From NCBI GenBank assembly GCA_029857855.1, contig JAOUGG010000110.1, positions 1-7,193 on the forward strand: 7,193 nucleotides of DNA, read 5' to 3'. Shown here one piece after another: positions 5,765-7,193 of the stretch. This DNA is from Acidimicrobiia bacterium (lineage in GTDB: Bacteria; Actinomycetota; Acidimicrobiia; Acidimicrobiales; SZUA-35). The notes beneath the pieces are model-generated. The model was not told the origin of the DNA. It searched no databases and worked only from the letters and a program-made list of their open reading frames with translations. Position numbers and translations under genes: made by a program. Within the stretch, counting starts at the first letter, position 1; each line of letters starts with the position of its first letter.

Positions 5765-7174
5765 CTAGTCCAGGTCGGCGGGGCCGGCGAAGTGACCGAG
5801 GATGGCGCTGGCCGCAGCCACGCCGGGCGACACGAGATGTGTGCGACCGCCCCGGCCCTGACGGCCCTCGAAGTTGCGGTTGCTGGTGGACGCAGATCGC
5901 TCGCCGACGGTCAGCTTGTCGGGGTTCATGGCCAGACACATCGAACAGCCGGGCTCCCGCCAGTCGAAACCGGCGTTGGTGAAGATCGTGTCGAGTCCCT
6001 CGGCCTCGGCCTGCTGCTTGACCCGGAACGATCCGGGCACCACCAGGGTGCGGACCCCGTCGGCGACCCGGCGGCCCTTGGCCACCTCGGCCGCCGCCCG
6101 CAGGTCCTCGATGCGGCTGTTGGTGCACGAACCGATGAACACGGTGTCGACCGAGATGTCACGCATCGATGTGCCCGCGGTCAGTCCCATGTACTCGAGC
6201 GCACGCTCGGCGGCCTGACGGTCGCCGTCGGCCGCGAACGAGGCGGGGTCGGGGATCGTGGCGTCGAGGGCCATGACCTGGCCGGGGTTCGTGCCCCAGG
6301 AGATCTGCGGTCCGATGGACGCACCGTCGAGCACGACCTCGGCATCGAAGGTGGCGCCGTCGTCGGTCGGCAGTTGGCGCCACGCCTCCAACGCCTGCTC
6401 CCACGCCGCACCCTTGGGCGCATGGTCGCGACCCTCCAGATAGGCGTACGTGGTCTCGTCGGGGGCGACCAGCCCGGCCTTGGCGCCGGCCTCGATCGAC
6501 ATGTTGCAGACGGTCATGCGGCCTTCCATCGACATGGCCCGGAACACCTCGCCCCGGTATTCGATGATGTGGCCGATGCCGCCGCCGGTGCCGATCTTCC
6601 CGATGATGGCGAGGATCACATCCTTCGGGGTGGTGCCGCGTGGCAGCTCGCCGTCGACGGTGATCGCCATGGTCTTCGGCCGCATCTGGGGCAGTGTCTG
6701 GGTGGCGAGCACGTGCTCGACCTCGCTGGTGCCGATACCGAAGGCGACGGCCCCGAAGGCGCCGTGGGTCGCGGTGTGGGAATCGCCGCACACCACGGTC
6801 ATGCCCGGCTGGGTCAGACCCTGCTCCGGTCCGATGACGTGCACGATGCCCTGACCGGGCGATCCCATCTCGTGATTGGTGATCCCGAACTCCGCGGCGT
6901 TGGCCCGCAAGGTCTCGACCTGCTTACGGCTGATCGGATCGGCGATCGGCTCGTCTATGTTCTCGGTGGGGACGTTGTGGTCCTCGGTGGCCACGGTCAG
7001 GTCGGGGCGACGTACCTTGCGACCGGCGATGCGCAGGCCGTCGAACGCCTGGGGTGAGGTGACCTCGTGGACGAGGTGCAGGTCGATGTAGAGCAGGTCG
7101 GGCTCGCCGGGGGCAGCGGCGTGTACCACGTGGTTGTCCCACACCTTCTCGATCAGCGTTTTCCTGTCGGCCAC
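5765..7174 (-). CDS. leuC: 3-isopropylmalate dehydratase large subunit
   Basis: This is the catalytic [4Fe-4S] subunit of isopropylmalate isomerase, an aconitase-family enzyme of leucine biosynthesis, 469 residues long as is typical. Seen in order: [12 protein letters not shown] at the N-terminus, [14 protein letters not shown] (31-44), [10 protein letters not shown] (61-70), [14 protein letters not shown] (128-141), GSCTNSR (348-354) and [10 protein letters not shown] (408-417). The three cluster ligands are Cys350, Cys410 and Cys413, all present with the expected C-x2-C pair. [10 protein letters not shown] (431-440) is the substrate-binding region. [10 protein letters not shown] (291-300) is common to the family. 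The start is GTG at 7174 with a strong SD (GAGGAGAGG, 7188-7180) 5 nt upstream. Its promoter and any leucine attenuator lie beyond the right edge. leuD follows on the same strand. Confidence 0.98.
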   Translation of the reverse strand: MADRKTLIEKVWDNHVVHAAAPGEPDLLYIDLHLVHEVTSPQAFDGLRIAGRKVRRPDLTVATEDHNVPTENIDEPIADPISRKQVETLRANAAEFGITNHEMGSPGQGIVHVIGPEQGLTQPGMTVVCGDSHTATHGAFGAVAFGIGTSEVEHVLATQTLPQMRPKTMAITVDGELPRGTTPKDVILAIIGKIGTGGGIGHIIEYRGEVFRAMSMEGRMTVCNMSIEAGAKAGLVAPDETTYAYLEGRDHAPKGAAWEQALEAWRQLPTDDGATFDAEVVLDGASIGPQISWGTNPGQVMALDATIPDPASFAADGDRQAAERALEYMGLTAGTSMRDISVDTVFIGSCTNSRIEDLRAAAEVAKGRRVADGVRTLVVPGSFRVKQQAEAEGLDTIFTNAGFDWREPGCSMCLAMNPDKLTVGERSASTSNRNFEGRQGRGGRTHLVSPGVAAASAILGHFAGPADLD

Positions 7175-7179
7175 GGGGT

Positions 7180-7188
7180 CCTCTCCTC
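7180..7188 (-). promoter_or_regulatory. Strong ribosome-binding site of leuC
   Basis: GAGGAGAGG on the minus strand, 5 nt before the GTG at 7174, supports that non-ATG start over later in-frame codons. Confidence 0.8.
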
Positions 7189-7193
7189 AGATC

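Noticed and set aside
5699..7057. 452-codon plus-strand open frame
   Set aside because: It is antisense to leuC, whose motifs and cluster cysteines are intact. The plus-strand product has no recognisable fold.

Overview
The window carries a high-GC bacterial chromosome segment in which every supportable gene lies on the minus strand. It therefore reads from the right edge (leuC) to the left edge (an unusual ABC-ATPase-like protein). The LeuC and LeuD sequences have the actinobacterial look: a WGTNPGQ segment and an SDxLG-free C-terminal cluster region in LeuC, and the variant GGPNFGVGSSREHA in LeuD. GC-rich third positions and GTG starts fit. I infer an actinomycete, possibly an Acidimicrobiia-type lineage, but the finer placement is a guess.

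Right part (5105-7174): leuC and leuD, the two subunits of isopropylmalate isomerase in leucine biosynthesis, are separated by 66 nt that hold two small hairpins. A hairpin after leuD probably ends that unit.

Middle (1545-4921): a large secreted beta-propeller protein, probably lipid-anchored, overlaps a renalase-like FAD oxidoreductase by 4 nt (GTGA). The two are very likely co-transcribed and translationally coupled, although one product appears to be exported and the other cytosolic. Two adjacent hairpins follow the oxidoreductase.

Left part (1-1544): about 460 nt without a convincing gene separates the oxidoreductase from a 3'-truncated gene. That gene encodes an ABC-type nucleotide-binding domain without a transmembrane domain. 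It has lost the Walker A lysine, Q-loop Gln, D-loop Asp and H-loop His, but keeps an LSAGQ signature and a Walker B glutamate. After a Pro/Thr-rich linker the protein enters what looks like the start of a protein-kinase-like N-lobe with no glycine-rich loop, and it is cut by the window edge. The gap upstream holds an 11-bp inverted repeat 127 nt apart that encloses further nested complementary segments, and a perfect AGGAGG in front of a 28-codon ORF. It may be a structured RNA leader.

The left 1.4 kb is the part most worth follow-up. The leu genes look ordinary.
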